Assembly: GCA_022072045.1 (NCBI GenBank)
Contig: JAJVIL010000062.1
Coordinates: 1-39,879, forward strand
Origin: Burkholderiaceae bacterium
Lineage (GTDB): Bacteria; Pseudomonadota; Gammaproteobacteria; Burkholderiales; Burkholderiaceae_C
Direction of reading: 5' to 3'
DNA: 39,879 nt
Under the pieces are notes generated by a model, which worked only from the letters and a program-made list of their open reading frames with translations, searched no databases and was not told the DNA's origin. How positions within the stretch are numbered: the first letter of the stretch is position 1; each line of letters begins with the position of its first letter. The position numbers and the translations under genes are program-made. Shown piece by piece: positions 32,003 through 39,879 of this stretch.

Positions 32003-33154
32003 TCAGCCCGGCGCGGCGGCGCCTGGCGTCCCTCGCTGCGACTGCCGCAGCCGCCACGAGTGGCGCATGACCACGAACATCACCAGCAGCACGCCCACGG
32101 CGAGCGTCGTCACGATGGCCGTCAGCGCCCGCTTGGGCTTGCTCTTCTTCTCTGGCGGCGTTGCCGGGTCCACCACCTGGATCAGCGCACCTTCGCGGCT
32201 CTCGTCGACGCGGGCCAGCTCGTACTGCCTGGCGAACAGGTCGAACAAGGTCTCCTGGTACTTGAACTCGCGGTACTTGCTCACGTAGTCGGGCCCGCCG
32301 CTGACGTTGGTGGCCTGTTCCAGCCGGCCGAGCTGCGCGCGCAGTGCGGCGAGCGCCGCCTGCTGCTGCCGCACCTCGGGCGTGTCGTCGGCCAGCGTGC
32401 CGCGCATCGTCTGCAGCCTCACTTCGGCGGCAGTGACCTCCGCGCGCAGCTTGGCGTAGCCTTCGGCGGCCGCCTTCGGCTCGGCCTTGATCGCGCCCTG
32501 GCTGAAGCCGCTCGCCGCTAGCGCCTGCTGGGCGGCGATCAGCTTGTCCTTGGTCTGCTGCAACTGGTGCTCGAAGAAGACCCGGCGCTGCTGCGCTTCG
32601 GTGACGGCGATGGTGTCGGTCAGGCGCCGAAGTTCGTTGACGTACTGGTTGGCCATCGCGGCGGCGCGCTGCGGGCTGTGGTCGTCGACCTCGACGGTGA
32701 TCAGGCCGTCCTTCTTGCCGATGGTCATGCGCACGTTCTTGGCAAGTTCCTTGCGAGCCTCGAACCGGTACTCCTCGTCGTATTCCTGCATCAGCCCGAA
32801 CTGCTCGATGATGCGGTCCGACACCGTCACGCTCTGCATCAGCGCCACGTACTGGTCCGCGGGCGTGCGGATCGCGCCGGCCGCGCCCACCAGCCCGGCC
32901 AGCGGGCCGAGCTGGGCCAGCGCCGACGTCGCCGCGCTGTGCTGCTGCGGTGGCAGAAAGACGGTGGTCGCCGTGAACGTGGGCTTGATCAGGTAGGTGA
33001 TGCCGATCGCCACCACGCCGGCCGCCAGCGGCGCCACGATCAGCAGCTTCAGGTGCTGGCCGAGCAACGACATCAGCTCGAACAGATCCATGCCTTCGTC
33101 GTCGTCGACGGCGTGTTGCGCGTCGAGGTCGACCAGCGGCGCTTCGTTGCGCAT
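32003..33154 (-). CDS. Wzz-type polysaccharide chain-length determinant
   Basis: 383-residue inner-membrane protein. It has a first membrane helix at about 35-56 ([22 protein letters not shown]), a large periplasmic region rich in coiled coil (about 180-310), and a second helix near 345-365 preceded by [15 protein letters not shown], the proline-rich Wzz motif. There is no C-terminal tyrosine kinase domain, so it is the Wzz/PCP-1-like or split PCP-2 form. It controls the length of Wzy-polymerised glycan and pairs with the exporter encoded just upstream. The ATG at 33154 shares one base with the exporter stop (TGATG). A 1038-residue frame running upstream is coincidental. Confidence 0.9.
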   Translation of the reverse strand: MRNEAPLVDLDAQHAVDDDEGMDLFELMSLLGQHLKLLIVAPLAAGVVAIGITYLIKPTFTATTVFLPPQQHSAATSALAQLGPLAGLVGAAGAIRTPADQYVALMQSVTVSDRIIEQFGLMQEYDEEYRFEARKELAKNVRMTIGKKDGLITVEVDDHSPQRAAAMANQYVNELRRLTDTIAVTEAQQRRVFFEHQLQQTKDKLIAAQQALAASGFSQGAIKAEPKAAAEGYAKLRAEVTAAEVRLQTMRGTLADDTPEVRQQQAALAALRAQLGRLEQATNVSGGPDYVSKYREFKYQETLFDLFARQYELARVDESREGALIQVVDPATPPEKKSKPKRALTAIVTTLAVGVLLVMFVVMRHSWRLRQSQRGTPGAAAPG

Positions 33155-35160
33155 CACCAGTTCCTGATCGCCGTCAGCCCGGCAATGCCGAGGCCGAACT
33201 GGTACAGGATCTGCGTCCAGTCCTTCGCGTTCTGCACGAACGTGGTCTTGTCCAGCTCTTCGGGCACGAACACGGTGTCGCCTGGCACGGCCGGCACGCC
33301 GGCGAGATCCTGCTTGCCGGCGAACCAGCCCTTGCCCTGCGGGCTCGCCACCACGCTGCCGTTGGCGCGCACCACGAACACGCTGCCCTGGTCGGCGCCC
33401 TTGGTGGGGCCGCCGGCGAGGTTGAGGTAGTCGTCGATGCTGCGGCTGCCGCTGTACAGGTAGCTGCCGGCGTTGAACACGCTGCCGAACACACCCACCG
33501 TGGTGGGTTGCGGCGGGATGTACAGGCGGTCGCCGTCTTCGAGCGCCAGCTCGGGCAGCGCGGTGCTGTCGGGGCGAAGCTGCAGCACCACGCGGCCGCT
33601 CGGCTTGATGGCGCGCAGGCGTTCGATCAGCCGCGTGGTGCTGGCGGCGCGCGCCGTTTGCGCTGCCGCCTCGTCGGCGGTGGCCGTGCGTTGCGTCGAC
33701 GTGGCCTTCGCCAGGTCGGTCTCGAGGTCGCGCAGCGCGCGCTCGTAGTTCTCCTGCTGCGTGATGCGCACGCTCTCGCGGCTGAACTCGGTGCCGAACA
33801 CGTAGGCCGCCGGCGTCACGCCGCCGGCGGCGCGCAGCGCGTCGGCGATCGTCGACTGCGGCGGCAGCACGAACTCGCCGGGGCGCGCCACCTCGCCCTC
33901 GACGCGAACGCGCTTGTTCTGGCGCTGCACCGGCAGCGCCACCGCGGTGCTGTTGAAGGCGCGCAGCACGTCGCCGGTGCGCAGCGGCGTGGTCTGGCCC
34001 TGCGGCAGCTCGATCTGGGTGATGCGCACCGTGTTGCGGTCGTCGAGGCGCTCGATCGCCAGCCGCGACGTGTCGGCCACGGTGGAGAAGCCGCCGGCCA
34101 TCTGCAGCAGGTCGGCAATGGTCTCCCCGGTCTTCATCTCGAAGATCGCCGGCATGTTGACGCTGCCGATCAGCGCCACCTGCGGCCCCACCGGGCCGAT
34201 GTAGATCACGTCTTCGGCCTGCAGCACGCGGTCGGCCGAGCGGTCGCCCTTGAGCAGCAGGTCGTACAGGTCGACGCTGGTCACGACCTCCTTGCCGCGG
34301 CGAAGCTGCACGTTGCGAAAGCTCCCCGCCGCCGACGGGCCGCCCGAGCGGATCAGCGCGCTGACCACGGTCGACAGGCTGCTCACCGTCATGCTGCCGG
34401 GGCGTACGACGTAGCCCGCCACGTAGACGCGGATGCCGCGCAATTGACCGATCGCGGTGCTCAGCTCGAAGTTCTTGAACACCAGGCTGACGCGCCGACG
34501 GATGACCTCGTCGAGGTCGGACACCTTGACGCCCGACACCGCGATCGCGCCGACGCGCGGCACCGCGATGCGGCCCGAGCGGTCGACCACCAGCCGCAGG
34601 TTGGCATCGACCGAGCCCCACAGCGTGAGCAGGATCTCGTCGCCCGGGGCCACGACGTAGTCGGGCGGCACCTGGGGGTTGAAGTCCTGCGGTTCGATCG
34701 CCGGTGCCTGCGGCACGGCCGCTGTGGCCGCTGCCGTCGACGGCGCAGGCGCGCCGCCTGGGGTCGGCGCGGCGGTGGCTACATTGGCCGCCGGCACCGC
34801 GGTGAGCATCTGGATGCCTGTCACCAGGTTGGCGCCGAAGCGGCGGATCGGCGCCTCCGGCGGCGTGTTGGCGAGCTGGTTGACGTAGATCTCGAACTCG
34901 CCCGGCACGTACCGAGGCGGGGCGCCCGCGAGCGGTTGCGCAGCGGGAACGTACACGGTGCCCCCTCCGCCCTGGCCCGGCGCGCTGCGAAGTTGATAAG
35001 GCCCCGTCGTGCCGAGCACGGGATCCTGCATCTGCGGAATCGGCGTGCCGCCGGTCACCTGCGCAACGGCCGCGGCGGCCAGGCACGCGCACGCCAGTGC
35101 GACCACCGCCAGGCGGCATCTGTGTGCGAATGAAATCAAGCGTTGCATCGATGTCGGCAT
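33154..35160 (-). CDS. Wza-type polysaccharide export protein with SLBB domains
   Basis: 668 residues. An N-terminal signal sequence ([19 protein letters not shown]) is followed by a Pro/Ala-rich linker (about 40-160). Next is a Poly_export domain with [29 protein letters not shown], and at least three SLBB-like repeats ([45 protein letters not shown], and [15 protein letters not shown]). It would form the outer-membrane/periplasmic channel for the polymer. No canonical lipobox is visible, although two Cys lie in the signal region, so lipidation as in E. coli Wza is doubtful. It is longer than Wza (about 380). An alternative start is the Met at 35148. It is the first gene of the long minus-strand block. 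Confidence 0.9.
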   Translation of the reverse strand: MPTSMQRLISFAHRCRLAVVALACACLAAAAVAQVTGGTPIPQMQDPVLGTTGPYQLRSAPGQGGGGTVYVPAAQPLAGAPPRYVPGEFEIYVNQLANTPPEAPIRRFGANLVTGIQMLTAVPAANVATAAPTPGGAPAPSTAAATAAVPQAPAIEPQDFNPQVPPDYVVAPGDEILLTLWGSVDANLRLVVDRSGRIAVPRVGAIAVSGVKVSDLDEVIRRRVSLVFKNFELSTAIGQLRGIRVYVAGYVVRPGSMTVSSLSTVVSALIRSGGPSAAGSFRNVQLRRGKEVVTSVDLYDLLLKGDRSADRVLQAEDVIYIGPVGPQVALIGSVNMPAIFEMKTGETIADLLQMAGGFSTVADTSRLAIERLDDRNTVRITQIELPQGQTTPLRTGDVLRAFNSTAVALPVQRQNKRVRVEGEVARPGEFVLPPQSTIADALRAAGGVTPAAYVFGTEFSRESVRITQQENYERALRDLETDLAKATSTQRTATADEAAAQTARAASTTRLIERLRAIKPSGRVVLQLRPDSTALPELALEDGDRLYIPPQPTTVGVFGSVFNAGSYLYSGSRSIDDYLNLAGGPTKGADQGSVFVVRANGSVVASPQGKGWFAGKQDLAGVPAVPGDTVFVPEELDKTTFVQNAKDWTQILYQFGLGIAGLTAIRNW

Positions 35161-35243
35161 CTCGGCGCGAGCTGCGCCCCTGACAAACCGGCCGACTCAG
35201 GCGCTCGCAGTGCGCGAGCCGCCCACCTGCCGTGGACCGCGCG

Positions 35244-35249
35244 ATTCTA
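35244..35249 (-). promoter_or_regulatory. Possible promoter of the exporter-led operon
   Basis: TAGAAT on the minus strand, about 85 bases upstream of the exporter start, in the 155-base divergent intergenic region. The -35 region is poor, so confidence is low. Confidence 0.2.
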
Positions 35250-35300
35250 TCCAGGCGGGTTCTCAGGGTTCGCGGTGCCCAGCGGGGCCGATCGCGAACC

Positions 35301-35306
35301 TACAAT
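35301..35306 (+). promoter_or_regulatory. -10 element of the WecA-type gene, near-leaderless
   Basis: TACAAT ends 9 bases before the ATG at 35316. Transcription would start within a few bases of the start codon. No clear -35 is visible. Confidence 0.35.
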
Positions 35307-35315
35307 CGCCGCCCC

Positions 35316-36446
35316 ATGTCGATTTTGCTTGCGGCCTTCGTGGCGTCGCTGCTGGTGACGTTGTGGGCCGTGCGCAGCGGGCGGCGCTCCAGCCGCGCGC
35401 ACGACAGCGACCTCAGCGGGCCGCAGAAGTTTCACGTGCGGCCGGTGCCGCGAATCGGCGGCATCGGCATCGTGGCGGGCGTGCTCGCGGGCGCGCTGGC
35501 GATGCGGTGGCAGCAGCCAATGGCCGGCACACTCGCGCTGTGGCTGCTGGCCTGCGGCCTGCCGTGTTTTGCGGCCGGACTGGCGGAGGACCTCACCAAG
35601 CACATCAGTCCGCGCCGGCGCCTGTTCTTCACGGCGGTGTCGGCGGCGCTGGCGGTGTGGGCGCTGCAGTCGGTGATCACGTACACGGCGATCCCGGGGC
35701 TCGACTGGGTGGTGTCGATGCCGCTCGGCGCAGCGCTGGTCACCGTGTTCGTGGTCACCGGTGTGGCCAACTCGGTCAACATCATCGATGGCTTCAACGG
35801 CCTGGCGTCGATGTGCGCGATGCTGATGCTCGGCGCGCTGGCGTACGTGGCGTTCCAGGTCGGCGATCACGCGGTGATGTGGCTGGCGCTGGCGGGCATC
35901 GGCGCGCTGCTCGGCTTTTTCATCTGGAATTACCCGGCGGGGCTGGTGTTCCTCGGCGACGGCGGGGCGTACTTCGTCGGCTTCTACATGGCCGAGGTGG
36001 CGATCCTGCTGCTGCACCGCAACCCGCAGGTGTCGCCGATGTTCCCGCTGCTCGCCTGCATTTACCCGGTGTTCGAGACGCTCTTTTCGATGTACCGCCG
36101 CCGCGTGCTGCAGGATCGCTCGCCCGGCGTGCCCGATGGCATTCACCTGCACTCATTGATCTACCGCCGCGTCGTGCGTTGGGCTGCGGGAGCCAGCCTG
36201 GCCAAGAGCTTGACGCGGCGCAACTCGAAGACCTCGCCGTATCTGTGGCTGCTGTGCATGTGCGCCGTGGTGCCGGCGGTGCTGTTCTGGGACAACACGG
36301 CGGTGCTGGCGTCGTTCATCGTGGTGTTCAGCGTCGGCTACACGGTGCTGTACTGGCGGATCGTGCGCTTCCGTGCGCCGCGCTGGATGGTCATCCACAG
36401 CCGGCCGGGCGAGCTCACCGGGCCGGAGATCACGGGTCAGGGATAA
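35316..36446 (+). CDS. WecA-type undecaprenyl-phosphate sugar-1-phosphate transferase
   Basis: Initiating transferase that loads the first sugar phosphate onto undecaprenyl phosphate. 376 residues with about ten membrane helices. FHVRPVPRIGGIGIV (39-53), GLAEDLTKHISPRRRL (88-103), NSVNIIDGFNGLA (152-164) and VFLGDGGAYFVGF match the MraY/WecA signatures; Asp158 is the key acidic residue. The usual DD pair reads Glu91-Asp92 here, which is unusual. GIHLHSLIYRR corresponds to the cytoplasmic His loop that binds the UDP sugar. The ATG is chosen because similarity begins at MSILLAAF. It is divergent from the exporter operon and ends 10 bases before the helicase start. Confidence 0.9.
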   Translation: MSILLAAFVASLLVTLWAVRSGRRSSRAHDSDLSGPQKFHVRPVPRIGGIGIVAGVLAGALAMRWQQPMAGTLALWLLACGLPCFAAGLAEDLTKHISPRRRLFFTAVSAALAVWALQSVITYTAIPGLDWVVSMPLGAALVTVFVVTGVANSVNIIDGFNGLASMCAMLMLGALAYVAFQVGDHAVMWLALAGIGALLGFFIWNYPAGLVFLGDGGAYFVGFYMAEVAILLLHRNPQVSPMFPLLACIYPVFETLFSMYRRRVLQDRSPGVPDGIHLHSLIYRRVVRWAAGASLAKSLTRRNSKTSPYLWLLCMCAVVPAVLFWDNTAVLASFIVVFSVGYTVLYWRIVRFRAPRWMVIHSRPGELTGPEITGQG

Positions 36447-36447
36447 T
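36442..36447 (+). promoter_or_regulatory. -10-like element of the helicase gene
   Basis: GATAAT overlaps the stop codon of the WecA-type gene and lies 9 bases before the helicase ATG at 36457. Confidence 0.3.
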
Positions 36448-36456
36448 CCCAATCCG

Positions 36457-37882
<1,426 letters not shown>

Positions 37883-37899
<17 letters not shown>

Positions 37900-38287
37900 A
37901 GTTGCATCGCGGCGCGAGGCGCCGTGGCGCGCATTGTTCTGGCTCGCCGTGGTGGCCGGCGTGGTGCTCGCACTGTGGCCGCAGCCGAACCCGCCGCGAC
38001 CGTGGTTCGCGGGTGCCGACAAGGTGGAGCACGGGTTGTCGTTTGCGGTCCTGGTGTGGCTCGGCGTGCGCGGCGGCTACCGGCGCACGGTGACGCTGCT
38101 GGCGGGTTTGCTGCTGCTCGGCGGCGCGATCGAGGTGGCGCAGAGCTTCACGGCCACCCGAACGGCCGAGTGGCTCGACTGGTTCGCCGATGCTGCAGGC
38201 ATCGCGCTGGGCGCCGCCGTCGTGCGATTCGAGGTGCGCCGGCGCGCGAGCCGCTCACCCGGCCTGGAACAGGAACACGGCCGGTAG
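37883..38287 (+). CDS. VanZ-like membrane protein
   Basis: 134 residues with about four hydrophobic segments. FAGADKVEHGLSFAVLVWLG (42-61) and AIEVAQSFTATRTAEWLDWFADAAGIALG (81-109) are the two conserved VanZ-family stretches with their acidic and His residues. Function in most bacteria is unknown. The start is GTG at 37883, inside the last 17 bases of the helicase gene; no ATG is available. Its 3' end overlaps the end of the convergent methyltransferase gene by 33 bases. Confidence 0.8.
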
Positions 38288-39040
38288 CCGCGCAGAGATC
38301 GCCGGCGGCGCCTGGCGCCACTGGCTCACGCGCTGCATGCGGCACCAGCCGTCGGGCCAGCCGAGCGCGCAGGCGACGCACAGCCGCGTCGTCGGCGCCA
38401 GGTGCTGCAGCAGCGACTGCAGCAGCGCCGGGTTGCGGTAGGGCGCCTCGATCGCGATCTGGGTCTGCATCTGTCGCCGCGAGCTGGCTTCCAGCTCGCG
38501 GATTCGCGCCGCGCGGGTGGCGCCGTCGATCGGCAGGTAGCCGACGAACGCGAACTGCTGCCCGTTCAGCCCGCTCGCGGCCAGCGCGAGCATCAATGCG
38601 CTCGCGCCCGGCAGGGGCTCGATCGCGAGCCCCTGCACATGCGCCAGCGCGACCAGCGTGGCGCCCGGGTCGGCGACCGCCGGCAGGCCGGCCTCGGACA
38701 GCAGGCCGATGTCGTGTCCGGTCAGTGCGGGTTCGAGCAGCGAGGCCCAGGCGCGCTCGGTGCCGCCCGGCGTCTCGCCACCCTTGCCCTTGGCAGGGCG
38801 CGGCAGTTCGCGAATCGACAGCGACTGCAGTGGCGCGGCCAGCGGCACTTCGGCCGCAATGCGCTTGATGAAGGCGCGCGCCGTCTTGGCGTCCTCGACC
38901 ACCCAATGCGTCAGCGCGGCGGCGCGCTCGATCACCGCGTGCGGCAGCACGCGGTTCAGAGGCATGGGCTGCGGCGCACCGAAATCGAGCCCGTTGGGCA
39001 CCAGCACCAGGGTGCCCCTGCGTGGGCTCGCGGCCGTCAT
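38255..39040 (-). CDS. RsmI-like SAM-dependent methyltransferase (tetrapyrrole-methylase fold)
   Basis: 261 residues. LVLVPNGLDFG near the N-terminus, IGLLSEAGLPAVADPGATLVALAHV (about 113-137), EPLPGASALMLALAASGLNGQQFAFVGYLP (143-172) and the segment ETPYRN-like EAPYRNPALL (about 205-214) follow the pattern of RsmI and its paralogues, which methylate rRNA or other targets. RsmI itself (about 280) has a slightly different N-terminus, so this is an uncharacterised paralogue typically found beside maf in betaproteobacteria. The ATG overlaps the maf stop as ATGA. Confidence 0.85.
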   Translation of the reverse strand: MTAASPRRGTLVLVPNGLDFGAPQPMPLNRVLPHAVIERAAALTHWVVEDAKTARAFIKRIAAEVPLAAPLQSLSIRELPRPAKGKGGETPGGTERAWASLLEPALTGHDIGLLSEAGLPAVADPGATLVALAHVQGLAIEPLPGASALMLALAASGLNGQQFAFVGYLPIDGATRAARIRELEASSRRQMQTQIAIEAPYRNPALLQSLLQHLAPTTRLCVACALGWPDGWCRMQRVSQWRQAPPAISARLPAVFLFQAG

Positions 39041-39633
39041 GGCGTGCCCAGCGGGTCGAGGCCGGCGGCGCGCAGCATCGCGCTGGTGCGGATCAGCGGC
39101 AGGCCGACCAGCGCGGTCGGGTCGTCGGACTCGATGGCCTCGGCCAGCACGATGCCCAGCGTCTCGCACTTGGCGCTGCCGGCGCAGTCGTACGGCTGCT
39201 CCAGTCGCAGATAGCGCTCGATCTCGTCGTCGCCGAGTTGACGAAAGCGCACGGTGACGGTCACCGTCTGCTGCCGTTCGAAGCCATCGCAGGCGCGCAC
39301 CACCGCCACCGCGGTGTGAAAGCGCACCGCGCGGCCGCGCATCGCGCGCAACTGCTGCGTCGCGCGTTCGTGGCTGCCGGGCTTGCCGAGCGCCCGGCCA
39401 TCGAGTTCGGCCACCTGATCCGAGCCGATCACCGTGGCCTGCGGTTCGCGCGCAGCGACGTCACGGGCCTTGGCCAGGGCGAGCCGTTGTGCCAGCGCGG
39501 CCGGGGCTTCGTCGGGCGCGGCGGCCTCGTCGACCTGCGGGGCCATCACGGCGAAGGGCAGGCGCAGCCGCTCGAGCAGTTCGCGCCGGTAGCGCGAGGT
39601 CGACGCCAGGATCAATTGCGGTGCGCCGTCCAT
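39037..39633 (-). CDS. Maf/YceF family nucleotide pyrophosphatase
   Basis: 198-residue nucleoside triphosphate pyrophosphatase that hydrolyses non-canonical or modified nucleotides. LILASTSRYRRELLERL (7-23) is the phosphate-binding loop, VDEAA (34-38) and VIGSDQVAELDGRALGKPG (68-86) carry the acidic residues, and QPYDCAGSAKCETLG is typical of the YceF branch. Adjacency to yceD also favours YceF (m7GTP pyrophosphatase). It is unrelated to the Motility-associated factor glycosyltransferases that use pseudaminic acid, despite the shared name. The start at 39633 is 39 bases from the divergent yceD start, with overlapping -10-like elements between. Confidence 0.92.
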   Translation of the reverse strand: MDGAPQLILASTSRYRRELLERLRLPFAVMAPQVDEAAAPDEAPAALAQRLALAKARDVAAREPQATVIGSDQVAELDGRALGKPGSHERATQQLRAMRGRAVRFHTAVAVVRACDGFERQQTVTVTVRFRQLGDDEIERYLRLEQPYDCAGSAKCETLGIVLAEAIESDDPTALVGLPLIRTSAMLRAAGLDPLGTP

Positions 39634-39639
39634 GCGCGA

Positions 39640-39666
39640 ATTGTCCCATCGCGCGCGGCTTACACT
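39640..39666. promoter_or_regulatory. Divergent promoter region between maf and yceD
   Basis: GACAAT on the minus strand (39645-39640) lies 6 bases before the maf ATG, and TACACT on the plus strand (39661-39666) lies 6 bases before the yceD ATG. Neither has a convincing -35 at optimal spacing. Confidence 0.3.
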
Positions 39667-39672
39667 GGGCCG

Positions 39673-39879
39673 ATGGCGGCGCGCAGCCTCGACCCGACCC
39701 GGCTCGACGTGGCCGCACTGGCCGCCGAAGGCGCGAGCCTGAGCGGGCAGTGGCCGGCGGCGCAACTCGAACGCTGGCACGCGCTGCAGGCGCCGCCGCC
39801 GGGGTTCGCGCTGGAGCCGGTGCGCTGGCAGGTGCGCGGCGAGCAGCGCCGCGTGGTCGGTGGCCCGCCGCAGACCTGG
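39673..39879 (+). CDS. YceD/DUF177 family protein, 3' end outside window
   Basis: The first 69 codons are visible. The sequence MAARSLDPTRLDVAALAAEG, then SLSGQWPAAQLERW and GFALEPVRWQVRGEQRR, fits the N-terminus of DUF177 (YceD, large ribosomal RNA subunit accumulation protein). Members normally lie just before rpmF, which would be outside the window. Divergence from maf is the normal arrangement in Burkholderiales. No frame interruption is seen in the part present. Confidence 0.75.
   Translation, partial: MAARSLDPTRLDVAALAAEGASLSGQWPAAQLERWHALQAPPPGFALEPVRWQVRGEQRRVVGGPPQTW

Noticed and set aside
30942-32288. A 448-residue plus-strand frame opposite rmlB
   Set aside because: No recognisable motif; it mirrors rmlB codons on the other strand, as expected in high-GC DNA.
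32003-35119. A single 1038-residue open frame on the minus strand across the exporter and Wzz genes
   Set aside because: Only the last 383 residues match a family (Wzz). The upstream part is a GC-rich shadow of the exporter gene, which is in another frame with full motifs.
39037-39633. maf as the pseudaminic acid-using Motility-associated factor glycosyltransferase
   Set aside because: The protein is 198 residues with the STSRYRRELL loop of Maf/YceF pyrophosphatases. The flagellin glycosyltransferase shares only the name and is much larger.

Overview
The window is GC-rich DNA that reads like a betaproteobacterium of the order Burkholderiales (inference). The grounds are the maf/yceD pair at the right end, a MarR-type EPS-associated regulator, ATGA-coupled operons, and -10-like hexamers placed almost on the start codons. 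No rRNA, tRNA or CRISPR array was seen.

Almost the whole window is one surface-polysaccharide locus. At the left, a FlaA1/CapD-type nucleotide-sugar dehydratase (cut by the window edge) is coupled to a UDP-GlcNAc 2-epimerase on the + strand. A UDP-glucuronate 4-epimerase-like gene converges on them across a hairpin. Next comes a decayed vapBC toxin-antitoxin module. Its vapC is split by a complete IS66-family element (4182-6730) with 21-bp inverted repeats and a perfect 8-bp target duplication, GTCGCATG.

From 35160 down to 6817 nearly everything is on the minus strand, mostly coupled by 1-4 base overlaps. In transcription order it holds: Wza-type exporter and Wzz-type chain-length protein; rmlB and rmlD; a small DUF2283-type pair; rmlA and rmlC (dTDP-L-rhamnose); an EPS-type MarR regulator; and a full pseudaminic-acid set. 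That set is pseB, pseC, an aldo/keto reductase, an SpsF-type cytidylyltransferase, a PseA/WbpG-type amidotransferase with HisH and HisF homologues, pseH, an unknown lipoprotein, a class III aminotransferase, pseG, a formyltransferase and pseI. The block ends with assembly genes: Wzx flippase, a GT-B-like protein, Wzy polymerase, an Asp-box beta-propeller protein, a methyltransferase, a heparinase II/III-like protein and a WbuB-type glycosyltransferase. A WecA-type initiating transferase is divergent from wza. The inferred product is a Wzx/Wzy-assembled glycan containing rhamnose and a pseudaminic acid carrying amidino and/or formyl substituents.

Right of the locus is a housekeeping segment: rhlE-type DEAD-box helicase, VanZ-like protein, RsmI-like methyltransferase, maf and the start of yceD. 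The Wzx-to-glycosyltransferase block (about 8.0-15.7 kb) is visibly less GC-rich than its flanks, which suggests that this serotype-specific part was exchanged horizontally.
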